A stretch of DNA of 64,000 nt from an uncultured Treponema sp. GTDB taxonomy: Bacteria; Spirochaetota; Spirochaetia; Treponematales; Treponemataceae. The DNA is taken from positions 20,077-84,076 of the forward strand of contig CAMVJE010000002.1 of assembly GCA_947167745.1 (NCBI GenBank), given 5' to 3'. Of the stretch, positions 32,244-40,641 are shown piece by piece. Within the stretch, counting starts at the first letter, position 1. Each line of letters begins with the position of its first letter. Made by a program: the position numbers and the translations under genes. A model generated the notes under the pieces. The model searched no databases. It saw only the letters and a program-made list of their open reading frames with translations, and was not told the DNA's origin.

Positions 32244-32272
32244 TTGAGTGAATTAGAATTATGAATTAGAAT
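32244..32272 (+). promoter_or_regulatory. Promoter of the lipase-like gene, leaderless layout
   Basis: -35 TTGAGT (32244-32249), 17-base spacer, -10 TAGAAT (32267-32272), then nine bases to the ATG at 32282. No ribosome site is present. Confidence 0.65.
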
Positions 32273-32281
32273 AAAAATATT

Positions 32282-33418
32282 ATGGCTGTAAAAAAACAAA
32301 AATCAGATATTTGTGATTATCTGGACTGGCGTGGTGATTTGAGTTTTGATGCATCTCCATTAAATGAAATTGATGCCCTTATTTTTTGTCAGCTTTCTTA
32401 CATAAATTTTTCCGGTTTAGCCCCAAGTGATCTTAATTCTTCCATTAAATTCTCCGATTTAGCTCATTTGTTTTTTGCATCTTCGGATTTTAAAAGCCGC
32501 AGCGATTTGGGAATGATGATTGATCCCAAAACAAATGTTCTTCTAAAAAAAGCCGGTGAATCAGTGCGTTTTAAGGATGTTCTGGTTACCGGATTTGTGA
32601 GCAAATATAACAGCGAAAAGGAAGAACAGTTTTCGGCAGTCACATTCCTGCTGAGCGAATCATCCCTGCTTTCAAAACAACGGGTTTTCGTGGCATTCCG
32701 GGGCACGGACGACACGCTTATCGGCTGGAAGGAAGATTTTAATCTGGCTTTTATGACAAAAGTCCCAGCCCAGGAAGATGCTTTTGCCTATCTTAATGAA
32801 GCTGCGAAAAACTTCAAAAAAAGCGAGCTGATTGTTGGCGGACACTCAAAAGGCGGAAATCTTGCAGTTTATGCTTCAGCTTATCTGGCCGAAAAAGAAA
32901 AAAAACAGGTTTCCCTCATCTATAATTTCGACGGTCCGGGTTTTTCACGAAGTGATTTGGACAGCGATGATTTTTTCTCCATTAAAACAAAAGTGCGTTC
33001 AGTGTTTCCCCAGTTTTCAATAATCGGAATGCTTTTTCATCATTTCGATTCTTACAAAATCGTACTAAGCGATGAAAAACTTGTTATGCAGCACAATCCT
33101 TTCTCATGGCTTGTTAAAGGCACTTCATTTGAGTCAAAGAGCGAACTGGATTCAGGTAGTGAAATTTTCTTTACTTCATTTAACAAATGGTTCGAGTCAC
33201 TTATGGAAAGTCAGCGGCAGCAGTTCGTGGAAACTCTGTTTTCAGTTTTGATGTCAACTAAGGCAAAGACAAATTCTGAGCTTTCAAAAGACTGGCTTAA
33301 AAATGCGGGCAAAATTATCAAGGCATTTGCTGAACTTGATTCCGAAATCAGAGATGAAGCCGTGCACATTGCAGGTGACTTCGTTAAAACGATAGCCAAA
33401 GAAAGTTTAAATCTGTAA
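32282..33418 (+). CDS. Mbeg1-like (DUF2974) alpha/beta-hydrolase
   Basis: 378 residues without a signal peptide, so cytoplasmic. VFVAFRGTDDTLIGWKEDF and the nucleophile elbow VGGHSKGGNLAVYAS match the Mbeg1-like/DUF2974 lipase family; the serine lies in GHSKGG. Family members are lipase-like, but few have a known substrate. The ACT-domain gene follows ten bases later and may be co-transcribed. Confidence 0.85.
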   Translation: MAVKKQKSDICDYLDWRGDLSFDASPLNEIDALIFCQLSYINFSGLAPSDLNSSIKFSDLAHLFFASSDFKSRSDLGMMIDPKTNVLLKKAGESVRFKDVLVTGFVSKYNSEKEEQFSAVTFLLSESSLLSKQRVFVAFRGTDDTLIGWKEDFNLAFMTKVPAQEDAFAYLNEAAKNFKKSELIVGGHSKGGNLAVYASAYLAEKEKKQVSLIYNFDGPGFSRSDLDSDDFFSIKTKVRSVFPQFSIIGMLFHHFDSYKIVLSDEKLVMQHNPFSWLVKGTSFESKSELDSGSEIFFTSFNKWFESLMESQRQQFVETLFSVLMSTKAKTNSELSKDWLKNAGKIIKAFAELDSEIRDEAVHIAGDFVKTIAKESLNL

Positions 33419-33428
33419 AATAAGCGGT

Positions 33429-33698
33429 ATGAATGCAATTGTAACAGTCGTAGGAAGCGACAAAGTCGGAATCATTGCGGAAGTCAGCGCACTTCTTGCA
33501 AAACACAAAATCAATATAGCTGATATCACTCAAACTATTCTTTCAGGTAACTTTGTTATGATGATGATGGTTTCTCTGGATGAGTCTGACATCACGGTTG
33601 ATGGACTCAGAGAACTTCTCAACGCAAGTAGCGAAAAAATGCATGTTGAGATAAATGTCATGGCGGAAAAAGTCTTTTCTTCTATGAATCGAATCTAA
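33429..33698 (+). CDS. ACT-domain protein
   Basis: 89 residues forming two ACT-type units: AIVTVVGSDKVGIIAEVSALLAKH and a second half with MMMMVSLDESDITVDGLRELL. This matches the small UPF0237/GcvR-like ACT proteins, which bind amino acids or similar ligands. The partner is unknown. It starts ten bases after the lipase-like gene and ends 21 bases before the pectate lyases. Confidence 0.88.
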   Translation: MNAIVTVVGSDKVGIIAEVSALLAKHKINIADITQTILSGNFVMMMMVSLDESDITVDGLRELLNASSEKMHVEINVMAEKVFSSMNRI

Positions 33699-33719
33699 TC
33701 TTTTTTTACGGAGGTTCTT

Positions 33720-34985
33720 ATGAAAAAACTTCTTTTAGCAAGTGTGATGCTGTGTTCTTCGGCTCTTATCTTTTCAACACCATCCAAAATCACTATTAAT
33801 ACAGCAGAAAAACCTGTCACAAACGGATGGGCAGATATGGGCGAATTGCACTATGTCTCAGAGAATGTAATCATTATTGATGACGAGCATTTTTCTTCTC
33901 CACGGCGAAAACTTAATGCCTTTAAAAACGCAATCGCATCAGGCTCTGTCGGAAATCAAAATTTAAGTGATAAACCCGCCCTGATTATCCTCAGCGGAAC
34001 AGTCGATTTGAGCGGGGGTGCCGTCAGCGATTCTGATCATTCTTATTTTGATCAATTTGATCCAACTTCACACCATCGCCTTCATGATGACTTTATGTTC
34101 GACATCGGCTCAAACAAAACAATTATCGGTGTGAACAATGCAAAAATTGCTTACGGAGGCTTACGAATTAAGGCAAAAGAGGACTTCGTAGCAAAAAATA
34201 TTATCATCAGAAATATCAACTTTTGGGATGCCCACGGTTCCACGGAATACGACACAAAGGTCTCTAAATATTCAAGCAAAAAAGCCAGCGCAGATCAGCT
34301 TGTAATCGAGGGGTTTGAAGATAAGTCAACAAAAGCCAACTACCTTTACATTCCTGAGAATATTTGGATTGACCACTGCACTTTCTCAGACGGCGTATGT
34401 GTGGATTTGGACAGAAATTTTAACCATGACGGTGCTCTCGATGTTAAGTGCTGCAAGAATCTTACTATTTCTTTTTGTGAATTCACAAACCATGATAAAG
34501 TGACCCTCTGCGGATCAAGTGATAAATTCATCACACCTGAAGAACGGGAAATCACATTCCACGATAACTACTATCACGGCTGTGTTCAGCGAATGCCAAG
34601 AACACGTGGTGGATATTTTCATCTTTACAACAATGTTTATGATAAAATCGGCACATCTAACAATTCGGGCGCAAGTTTAGGACCTGGAGTCGGCGCACAG
34701 TTTATCGTTGAGAACAATTATTTCGGAAAGCACGCAGGCTATATCTTGCGAGCAAATGACTCTTCAAAGGCTGGGACACCTTCTTTCTATAAAATTTATG
34801 CAGAAGGAAATAAACCAGAATTGAACGGTAGTAACGCAGAAAACTTTACAAGCCACAAGGTCAGCGAAAAACCCTGGCAGATTCAGTACAAATACACGCT
34901 TAAAAGCGCTGATGAAGCAAAGGTATCTGTCGTAAATGAGGCCGGTGCCGGAGCAAAAGTTGTGATTGACGGAAAAGAGTTTTAA
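33720..34985 (+). CDS. Secreted pectate lyase, family PL1 (first of three)
   Basis: 421 residues. A Sec signal lies at about 1-19. The right-handed beta-helix shows WIDHCTFSDG, a calcium-site DGALDVK, NHDKVTLCGSS, and the catalytic QRMPRTRGG followed by LYNNVYDKIG. These match the Lys and two Arg of PL1 lyases, which split polygalacturonate by beta-elimination. It is close to 37420-38631 in sequence. Strong ribosome site (cggagg). It is probably transcribed with the next lyase (20-base gap). Confidence 0.9.
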   Translation: MKKLLLASVMLCSSALIFSTPSKITINTAEKPVTNGWADMGELHYVSENVIIIDDEHFSSPRRKLNAFKNAIASGSVGNQNLSDKPALIILSGTVDLSGGAVSDSDHSYFDQFDPTSHHRLHDDFMFDIGSNKTIIGVNNAKIAYGGLRIKAKEDFVAKNIIIRNINFWDAHGSTEYDTKVSKYSSKKASADQLVIEGFEDKSTKANYLYIPENIWIDHCTFSDGVCVDLDRNFNHDGALDVKCCKNLTISFCEFTNHDKVTLCGSSDKFITPEEREITFHDNYYHGCVQRMPRTRGGYFHLYNNVYDKIGTSNNSGASLGPGVGAQFIVENNYFGKHAGYILRANDSSKAGTPSFYKIYAEGNKPELNGSNAENFTSHKVSEKPWQIQYKYTLKSADEAKVSVVNEAGAGAKVVIDGKEF

Positions 34986-35005
34986 ATAAGGGCAGGAGGA
35001 TAGAG

Positions 35006-37342
35006 ATGATTACTAAAAAGAAAGTTAAAGGCTTTGCCTTGCTTGCCGGATTTATCTTTGCTGTAGCGGGTCTTGTCAGTTGTGCTTCAGATGGAAGTAG
35101 CAGCGGAAGTGGAAGTGGGGCAGGAAGTCTGGCTACGGGGGTGACTTCAGTTACGCTCAGCCGAAGTGAAGCCAATATTCTTTTGAACAACGAGATTACA
35201 CTTACAGCAACCGTAAAAACATATTTATCTTCTGCTTCTACAGATGTTGTATGGTCGTCAAGTGATGCCAGCGTTGCTTCTGTTTCAGACGGAAAGGTAA
35301 CAGGGCTGAAAGCCGGAAGTGCAACCATCACGGCAACATCAAAAGCTGATTCAAGCAAATATGCGACTTGTGTTGTTAAGGTTAGTTCAAGTGCAACAAC
35401 CGGTGGAAATACAGTTTGGGATTTTTCAACAAAGCCGTCTAACATCGGAACTACTGGCACATCATACACAGACACAACAATAGCTCCGACATCAGGCTCG
35501 TCGGCGACATTGGTAGTGACCGCAGAGGATTTAAAATGGGCAACTTCATACTTGCAGTCAGGAAGAAATGGTGTTGACTATACATCGTATGCAACAAAAT
35601 CAAAAGCAACATTTACATTAACAACTACAGTAAAGTCTACAATAACAATTGTTATGTCCGGTTCAGGCTCTTCTGATACAAGCTATCGCTGGATTGTGGT
35701 TACTGATTCAAGTGGAAATATTGTTGAAAAAATTGAATCAAGTACAAATGGAACAGAACAGACTCTTAAAATAGAAAATGCTGTTGCTGGAACATACACA
35801 ATTTATACAAACGGTGTAAGAATAAATAGTATTACTGTGGAAGGAGAAGAAAGTGGTACTTCTGTTGTATATCCAAGCGGAATCACGCTCGACAAGACAG
35901 AGCTTTCGCTTGATGTGAGCGATGACTCAACCACACGAGAAGAAACCCTTGTTGCAACAATTACAAATGCAGCTGAAGTTAGTAGCGGATATAATACAAT
36001 CAACTGGTCATCTTCTGACACAAGCGTTGCAACTGTTGCGAACGGTAAGGTAACAGCTAAAAAAGCAGGAACAGCTGTTATCACAGCTTACGCACAATAC
36101 GGAACTGCAGAAGCCAAGTGTAATGTTACGGTAACCGGAACTTCATCGTCAAAAATAATCAGAGTGGATGACACTCCTGTGGGATATGCCTCAATCACGC
36201 CACAGACAGGAACAGGAACGACTGTCACTACAAAAACTGAACTCGTCAATGCGCTCAAAAACGGCGGATTGATTTATGTGAAAGGAACAATCGATGTGTC
36301 GGATGGATGCTTGCCGAGCACTGCGGGCGGTACAACTGACGAATTGGATGCTTTTGTTGCCGCTAACAGCTCTTATTCAAAATACTCTGACTTCAAGACA
36401 GCATATGCAAAAGCGTGCTCAGATACAACTGAAGATGGTGATTCAGAATCCACCACAAAATCGAGTTTATATGACGTGCTTTGGCAATTAAATAAGGCCT
36501 ACGGAAACAAAATAAAGCTTTCTCCAGTCTCGAACACAACAATCATCGGACTCGACGGAGCTGTCATCAAGGGCGGCACTTTCCAGATTTCTAAGTCAAA
36601 TATTACTATTCGTAACTTGACAATCCAGGATGCCTATGACCCCTTCCCTCATCATGAAGTAAAGAGTGATGGTGTCACTTCAGATGGCTTTAATGCCCAG
36701 TGGGACGGAATCTGTCTTGACGGAGCTTCAAATATCTGGATTGACCACTGCACAATCGAAGACACTATGAAGTATTCGAATGTAACGACTAAAACTAGTT
36801 CAGAAAAATGGCAGACTTACGATGGCCTCTGCGACATGAAAGGTTCGTCAAAGAACATCGTAGTCTCATATTGCGTCTTCAAAAACCACGACAAGACAAT
36901 GCTGATTGGTTCAGGTTCAAGTGATATAAGCGGCGGCTACATCACAATCCACCACAACAAATTCTTGAACTGCGGTCAGCGTCTTCCGATGACGACTTAC
37001 CCGAACATGCATGTTTACAACAACTCTTTTGAGCGTGATTCTGACGCATATTACTCACAGCAGGCATGCATTGTCGGTAGATACGGCGCATACACTTATG
37101 TCGTAGAAAACAACTACTTTGGAAGCGGTGTAAAAAACTGCTTGACGACATCCACAAAAGCCACAGGCTCATGCTACTCAAGTGGAAACTACTTTGTTGA
37201 ATCTTCAACTTCTACAGACTTGGTGACATCAACTTCTGCAAAGCCGTTCACTCCAAGCTATTCATACGAACTTGAAGCAGCTTCCAATGTTAAAGCAAGC
37301 CTTGACGATAATGCCGGTGCAGGAGTTTGTACTGTAAAATAA
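35006..37342 (+). CDS. Lipoprotein pectate lyase with Ig-like domains, PL1
   Basis: 778 residues. Lipobox LVSC at about 23-26, then a Ser/Gly linker. A Big_2-type Ig domain follows (WSSSDASVASVSDGKVTGLK), then a beta-rich region (about 140-290) that may bind carbohydrate, a second Big_2 domain (WSSSDTSVATVANGKVTAKK), and the PL1 beta-helix (about 395-778) with WIDHCTIEDT, YDGLCDMKG and NHDKTMLIGSG. The active-site stretch reads GQRLPMTTYP, so the second Arg seen in the other two lyases is absent. It is likely tethered to the cell surface, working with the two soluble lyases. Confidence 0.88.
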   Translation: MITKKKVKGFALLAGFIFAVAGLVSCASDGSSSGSGSGAGSLATGVTSVTLSRSEANILLNNEITLTATVKTYLSSASTDVVWSSSDASVASVSDGKVTGLKAGSATITATSKADSSKYATCVVKVSSSATTGGNTVWDFSTKPSNIGTTGTSYTDTTIAPTSGSSATLVVTAEDLKWATSYLQSGRNGVDYTSYATKSKATFTLTTTVKSTITIVMSGSGSSDTSYRWIVVTDSSGNIVEKIESSTNGTEQTLKIENAVAGTYTIYTNGVRINSITVEGEESGTSVVYPSGITLDKTELSLDVSDDSTTREETLVATITNAAEVSSGYNTINWSSSDTSVATVANGKVTAKKAGTAVITAYAQYGTAEAKCNVTVTGTSSSKIIRVDDTPVGYASITPQTGTGTTVTTKTELVNALKNGGLIYVKGTIDVSDGCLPSTAGGTTDELDAFVAANSSYSKYSDFKTAYAKACSDTTEDGDSESTTKSSLYDVLWQLNKAYGNKIKLSPVSNTTIIGLDGAVIKGGTFQISKSNITIRNLTIQDAYDPFPHHEVKSDGVTSDGFNAQWDGICLDGASNIWIDHCTIEDTMKYSNVTTKTSSEKWQTYDGLCDMKGSSKNIVVSYCVFKNHDKTMLIGSGSSDISGGYITIHHNKFLNCGQRLPMTTYPNMHVYNNSFERDSDAYYSQQACIVGRYGAYTYVVENNYFGSGVKNCLTTSTKATGSCYSSGNYFVESSTSTDLVTSTSAKPFTPSYSYELEAASNVKASLDDNAGAGVCTVK

Positions 37343-37355
37343 CCATCTTCTTTTG

Positions 37356-37403
37356 AAAGGGAAAGAGAAATCTTTTGAGGAAGGTGGCTCTTTCCCTTTT
37401 TTT
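37356..37403 (+). terminator. Terminator after the first two pectate lyases
   Basis: Perfect 12-base arms aaagggaaagag (37356-37367) and ctctttcccttt (37388-37399), with a seven-T tract. It resembles the hairpins at 38658 and 40595 in stem and loop. Confidence 0.85.
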
Positions 37404-37404
37404 A

Positions 37405-37413
37405 TGTTAAGAT
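37405..37413 (+). promoter_or_regulatory. Extended -10 before the third pectate lyase
   Basis: TGtTAAGAT ends seven bases before ATG 37420 and begins just after the terminator's T-tract. No -35 matches, because the hairpin occupies that place. The gene could also be reached by read-through. Confidence 0.4.
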
Positions 37414-37419
37414 CTCTCC

Positions 37420-38631
37420 ATGAAAAAAATTCTTCCTGTTTTTATTTTTTGTCTTTCTTTGGCATTTACTCAGGCTGAAGGAAAGACAGAGCCTCTTTCG
37501 GTTGTTCCCGGTGCACCTGTGTTGACTTACGGCTGGGCTGACATGGGGAAAATGAAATATTCTAAGTCAAAAAAAATTACTTTGATTGATGACGCTTCTT
37601 ATCCTGATTCAAAGAAAAAGAGACAGGCCTTTACAAAGGCAATCTCTGGCAGTGGTTCACGCTTTATAGTACTTTCAGGTGAGGTAGATTTGAGTGATGG
37701 TGTAATTTCTGATGAAGACCATTCATATTTTGATGAATTCAGCTCTGCTCACAACAGATTGCACGACGATATCGTTTATTCAGTTTCTTCAAATACAACT
37801 CTAATTGGAATCAACGGTGCTAAAGTGAAATTTGGCGGACTGGTAATCCGCTCTGCTTCAAATATTATTATTCGTAATGTGGAATTTTGGGATGCACACG
37901 GCTCGACAGAAATCGATACAAAGAGGGAGCCTGATTCAAAGGCAAGTATTGATAATCTGGTGATTCTTGATGGATCGAAAAACATTTGGATTGACCACTG
38001 TACTTTTTCGGACGGTATTTGCAATGACATGGTGCGAAATTATCACCATGATGGTTTGATTGATATTCCTTACGGAATGAATGTTACGATTTCTTATTGC
38101 GAGTTTAAAAATCATGACAAGGTTATGCTGGTTGGATCCGGTGAAAAATCTCTCAGTCCAAAAGACAGGTCTGTGACGCTGCATCACAATTATTTTCATG
38201 CAACGACTCAGCGAATGCCTCGAACCAGAGGAACTTACATGCACATTTACAACAATGTCTATGATAAGATCGGAGTGCCAGAGAATGCTGGTTACAGTTT
38301 GGGGCCAGGAACGAATGCAAAATTTATCGTAGAGAATAATTATTTTGGTTCTCATCTGGGATTTGTTATCGATATTTACGATAAAGGGGGGAGTAAAGGC
38401 AAGCCCTCCGCACTCATTTATTTTGAGGGAAACAGTATCGCCGTTGATGAGACAAATACCCGCTCTAAAAATGACAAGCCTCAGCGCAGTTACAATGAGC
38501 ATATTGTCGCTGAAAAGCCCTGGGAAATTCCATATGAATATAAAAGTAACATGCAGGACTGGAGTAAGGCAAAAGATGATGTCCATATGAACGCTGGTGC
38601 AGGCAAAGAGGTAATTATCGAAGGTCTGTAA
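37420..38631 (+). CDS. Secreted pectate lyase, family PL1 (third)
   Basis: 403 residues with a Sec signal (about 1-19). PL1 motifs: WIDHCTFSDG, HDGLIDIPYG, NHDKVMLVGSG, TQRMPRTRGTYMHIYNN, so the catalytic Lys and both Arg are present. It is a paralogue of 33720-34985, sharing VLTYGWADMGKMKYSKS against VTNGWADMGELHYVSE. It has no ribosome site but does have a close -10. Terminators stand on both sides. Confidence 0.9.
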   Translation: MKKILPVFIFCLSLAFTQAEGKTEPLSVVPGAPVLTYGWADMGKMKYSKSKKITLIDDASYPDSKKKRQAFTKAISGSGSRFIVLSGEVDLSDGVISDEDHSYFDEFSSAHNRLHDDIVYSVSSNTTLIGINGAKVKFGGLVIRSASNIIIRNVEFWDAHGSTEIDTKREPDSKASIDNLVILDGSKNIWIDHCTFSDGICNDMVRNYHHDGLIDIPYGMNVTISYCEFKNHDKVMLVGSGEKSLSPKDRSVTLHHNYFHATTQRMPRTRGTYMHIYNNVYDKIGVPENAGYSLGPGTNAKFIVENNYFGSHLGFVIDIYDKGGSKGKPSALIYFEGNSIAVDETNTRSKNDKPQRSYNEHIVAEKPWEIPYEYKSNMQDWSKAKDDVHMNAGAGKEVIIEGL

Positions 38632-38657
38632 ATTTACCAGAAAACAGAAAAACTTTT

Positions 38658-38683
38658 GGGAAAGGTGGCACTTTCCCTTTTTT
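38658..38683 (+). terminator. Terminator after the third pectate lyase
   Basis: Seven-base arms gggaaag (38658-38664) and ctttccc (38671-38677), loop gtggca, then six T's. Confidence 0.8.
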
Positions 38684-38684
38684 A

Positions 38685-38713
38685 TTGCTCAAATCCTTAC
38701 ATATCATTAAACT
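38685..38713 (+). promoter_or_regulatory. aspS promoter, leaderless layout
   Basis: -35 TTGCTC (38685-38690), 17-base spacer, -10 TAAACT (38708-38713), then seven bases to ATG 38721. It begins directly after the upstream terminator. There is no ribosome site. Confidence 0.55.
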
Positions 38714-38720
38714 GTCTCTT

Positions 38721-40556
38721 ATGGAAAATTCAAAAAGAACAGTCACTTGTGGCGAATTGCGCAAGGGCGATGTTGGTAAAAATGTTGTATTGAACGGATG
38801 GGTCAGCCGGTCTCGAGATTTGGGCGGCCTTGTTTTTATTCAGCTCCGTGACCGTTACGGAATCACTCAGGTTATGGTTGGAGACGGGGCGAGCGATGAA
38901 GTCAAAAAAATCGCCTCGTCTTTGAAAAGTGAATATTGTATTGCGGTCGCAGGTGTCGTAGCGGCCCGTTCCGAAAAGGATGTTAACCCTGACATGGCGA
39001 CTGGTGAAATCGAAGTTGAAGCAAAGGAAATCGAAATCTTCACAACCAGCCAGGAATTGCCTTTCTCAATCGAGGAAGTCCGCCAGAAGGACGGAACTGT
39101 TGTTCTTCCAAACGAAGATTTGCGACTTAAATACCGCTATCTTGACTTGCGCCGTGAGCCGATGCAGAAAAACATCATTCTCCGCTCACAGGTCACTTTT
39201 GCAACTCGCGAATATTTGACCGGCAAGGGCTTTTTGGAGATTGAGACTCCGACTTTCATCAAGTCAACTCCAGAGGGAGCACGAGACTATCTCGTTCCGA
39301 GCCGTGTTCATCCTGGAAAATTCTATTCTTTGCCTCAGTCACCACAGCTTTACAAACAGCTTCTGATGGTTTCTGGCTTTGACAAATATTTCCAGATTGC
39401 ACGCTGCTACCGTGATGAGGATGCCCGCGGTGACCGTCAGCCGGAATTCACACAGATTGATATGGAGATGAGCTTCACAAACCGTGAGGAAGTTCTTGAG
39501 ACAACCGAAGGACTCATGGGCTACATCTTCAAAAAGACTTTGAACTATGAGCTTCCTGCAAAATTCGACCGAATCAGCTGGGACGACGCTTTTGATTTGT
39601 ACGGAAGCGACAAGCCTGATTTGCGATTCGACCTCAAGATGCAGGACGCAGCTTTCATGGCAGATTTGAGCGATTTCAATGCATTCAAGGCTGGAGCCGC
39701 AAATGCAAGCAAAGAAATCGAGCGGCACAAACGAAGCGGTCTCAAAGCCCTTGTAGTTAAGAATGTTGCCGACAAATACAGCCGAAAGATGATTGAGGCT
39801 CTGGAATCAGTTGCAAAAATCAACCACGCAAAAGGCCTGGCATGGATGAAGGTTGACGCAGAGGGTAAATTCGAAGGCGGAATCTCAAAATTCTTCGCCG
39901 GAAAAGAAGCTGAAATCTGCTCAAAACTTGGTGCCGAAAAAAATGATTTGCTCCTGTTCGTAAGCGATGAAAAATGGCAGGTTGCCTGTGTTGCAATGGG
40001 TGCCGTTCGAAAACAGCTCGGAAAGGACTTGAACCTTTACAATCCGGCCGATGAATTCCACTTCGCATGGATTATCGACTTCCCTTACTTTGCATGGAAT
40101 GAGGACGAAAACAAATGGGAGACTGAGCACCACATGTTCACTCTTCCGCAGAAAAAATACTGGGATACTTTGGAATCTGACCCGGGAGCCGTAAAAGGCG
40201 ACCTCTACGACTTGGTTTTGAACGGCTATGAGCTTGCTTCAGGAAGTATGCGTATTAACGACCCGGCCTTGCAGCAGCGAATCTTCAAAATCGTCGGCTA
40301 CTCAGAAGAGCGCGCCCAGAAAGCGTTCGGCTTTTTGGTTCAGGCATTCAAATTCGGTGCCCCACCACACGGAGGAATCGCACCTGGACTTGACCGCCTC
40401 GTAATGCTCATGAGGCACGAAGAGTCAATCCACGAAGTAATCGCCTTCCCGAAGAACAATTTGGCAATGTCGCCGATGGATGAGTGTCCGTCATATGTTG
40501 ACGACAGCCAGCTTGATGAACTGCACATTAAGTGCACGGAGATCGAAAAAGACTAG
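38721..40556 (+). CDS. aspS: Aspartyl-tRNA synthetase
   Basis: 611 residues from ATG 38721 (MENSKRT); a longer frame from 38685 would run through the promoter. Layout of bacterial AspRS: OB-fold anticodon domain (VLNGWVSRSRDLGG), class II motif 2 (FQIARCYRDEDARGDRQPEF), the bacterial GAD insertion (about 290-420), and motif 3 (GIAPGLDRLVMLM). It charges tRNA-Asp. The length is normal. Without comparative data I cannot say whether it also charges tRNA-Asn. Confidence 0.95.
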   Translation: MENSKRTVTCGELRKGDVGKNVVLNGWVSRSRDLGGLVFIQLRDRYGITQVMVGDGASDEVKKIASSLKSEYCIAVAGVVAARSEKDVNPDMATGEIEVEAKEIEIFTTSQELPFSIEEVRQKDGTVVLPNEDLRLKYRYLDLRREPMQKNIILRSQVTFATREYLTGKGFLEIETPTFIKSTPEGARDYLVPSRVHPGKFYSLPQSPQLYKQLLMVSGFDKYFQIARCYRDEDARGDRQPEFTQIDMEMSFTNREEVLETTEGLMGYIFKKTLNYELPAKFDRISWDDAFDLYGSDKPDLRFDLKMQDAAFMADLSDFNAFKAGAANASKEIERHKRSGLKALVVKNVADKYSRKMIEALESVAKINHAKGLAWMKVDAEGKFEGGISKFFAGKEAEICSKLGAEKNDLLLFVSDEKWQVACVAMGAVRKQLGKDLNLYNPADEFHFAWIIDFPYFAWNEDENKWETEHHMFTLPQKKYWDTLESDPGAVKGDLYDLVLNGYELASGSMRINDPALQQRIFKIVGYSEERAQKAFGFLVQAFKFGAPPHGGIAPGLDRLVMLMRHEESIHEVIAFPKNNLAMSPMDECPSYVDDSQLDELHIKCTEIEKD

Positions 40557-40594
40557 AGCTTAACAAAAATACCTTTGGAAGATAAGGGAATTGA

Positions 40595-40640
40595 AAAGGG
40601 GGAAGAAACCTTTTGTGAAAGGTGTCTTCCCCCTTTTTTT
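40595..40640. terminator. Convergent terminator after aspS
   Basis: Perfect 12-base arms aaagggggaaga (40595-40606) and tcttcccccttt (40625-40636), then a T-tract. It is third in a series of like hairpins. Confidence 0.85.
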
Positions 40641-40641
40641 G

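Noticed and set aside
37930..38590. A 216-residue minus-strand frame inside the third pectate lyase
   Set aside because: It is a shadow of the PL1 gene, whose motifs are intact on the plus strand.
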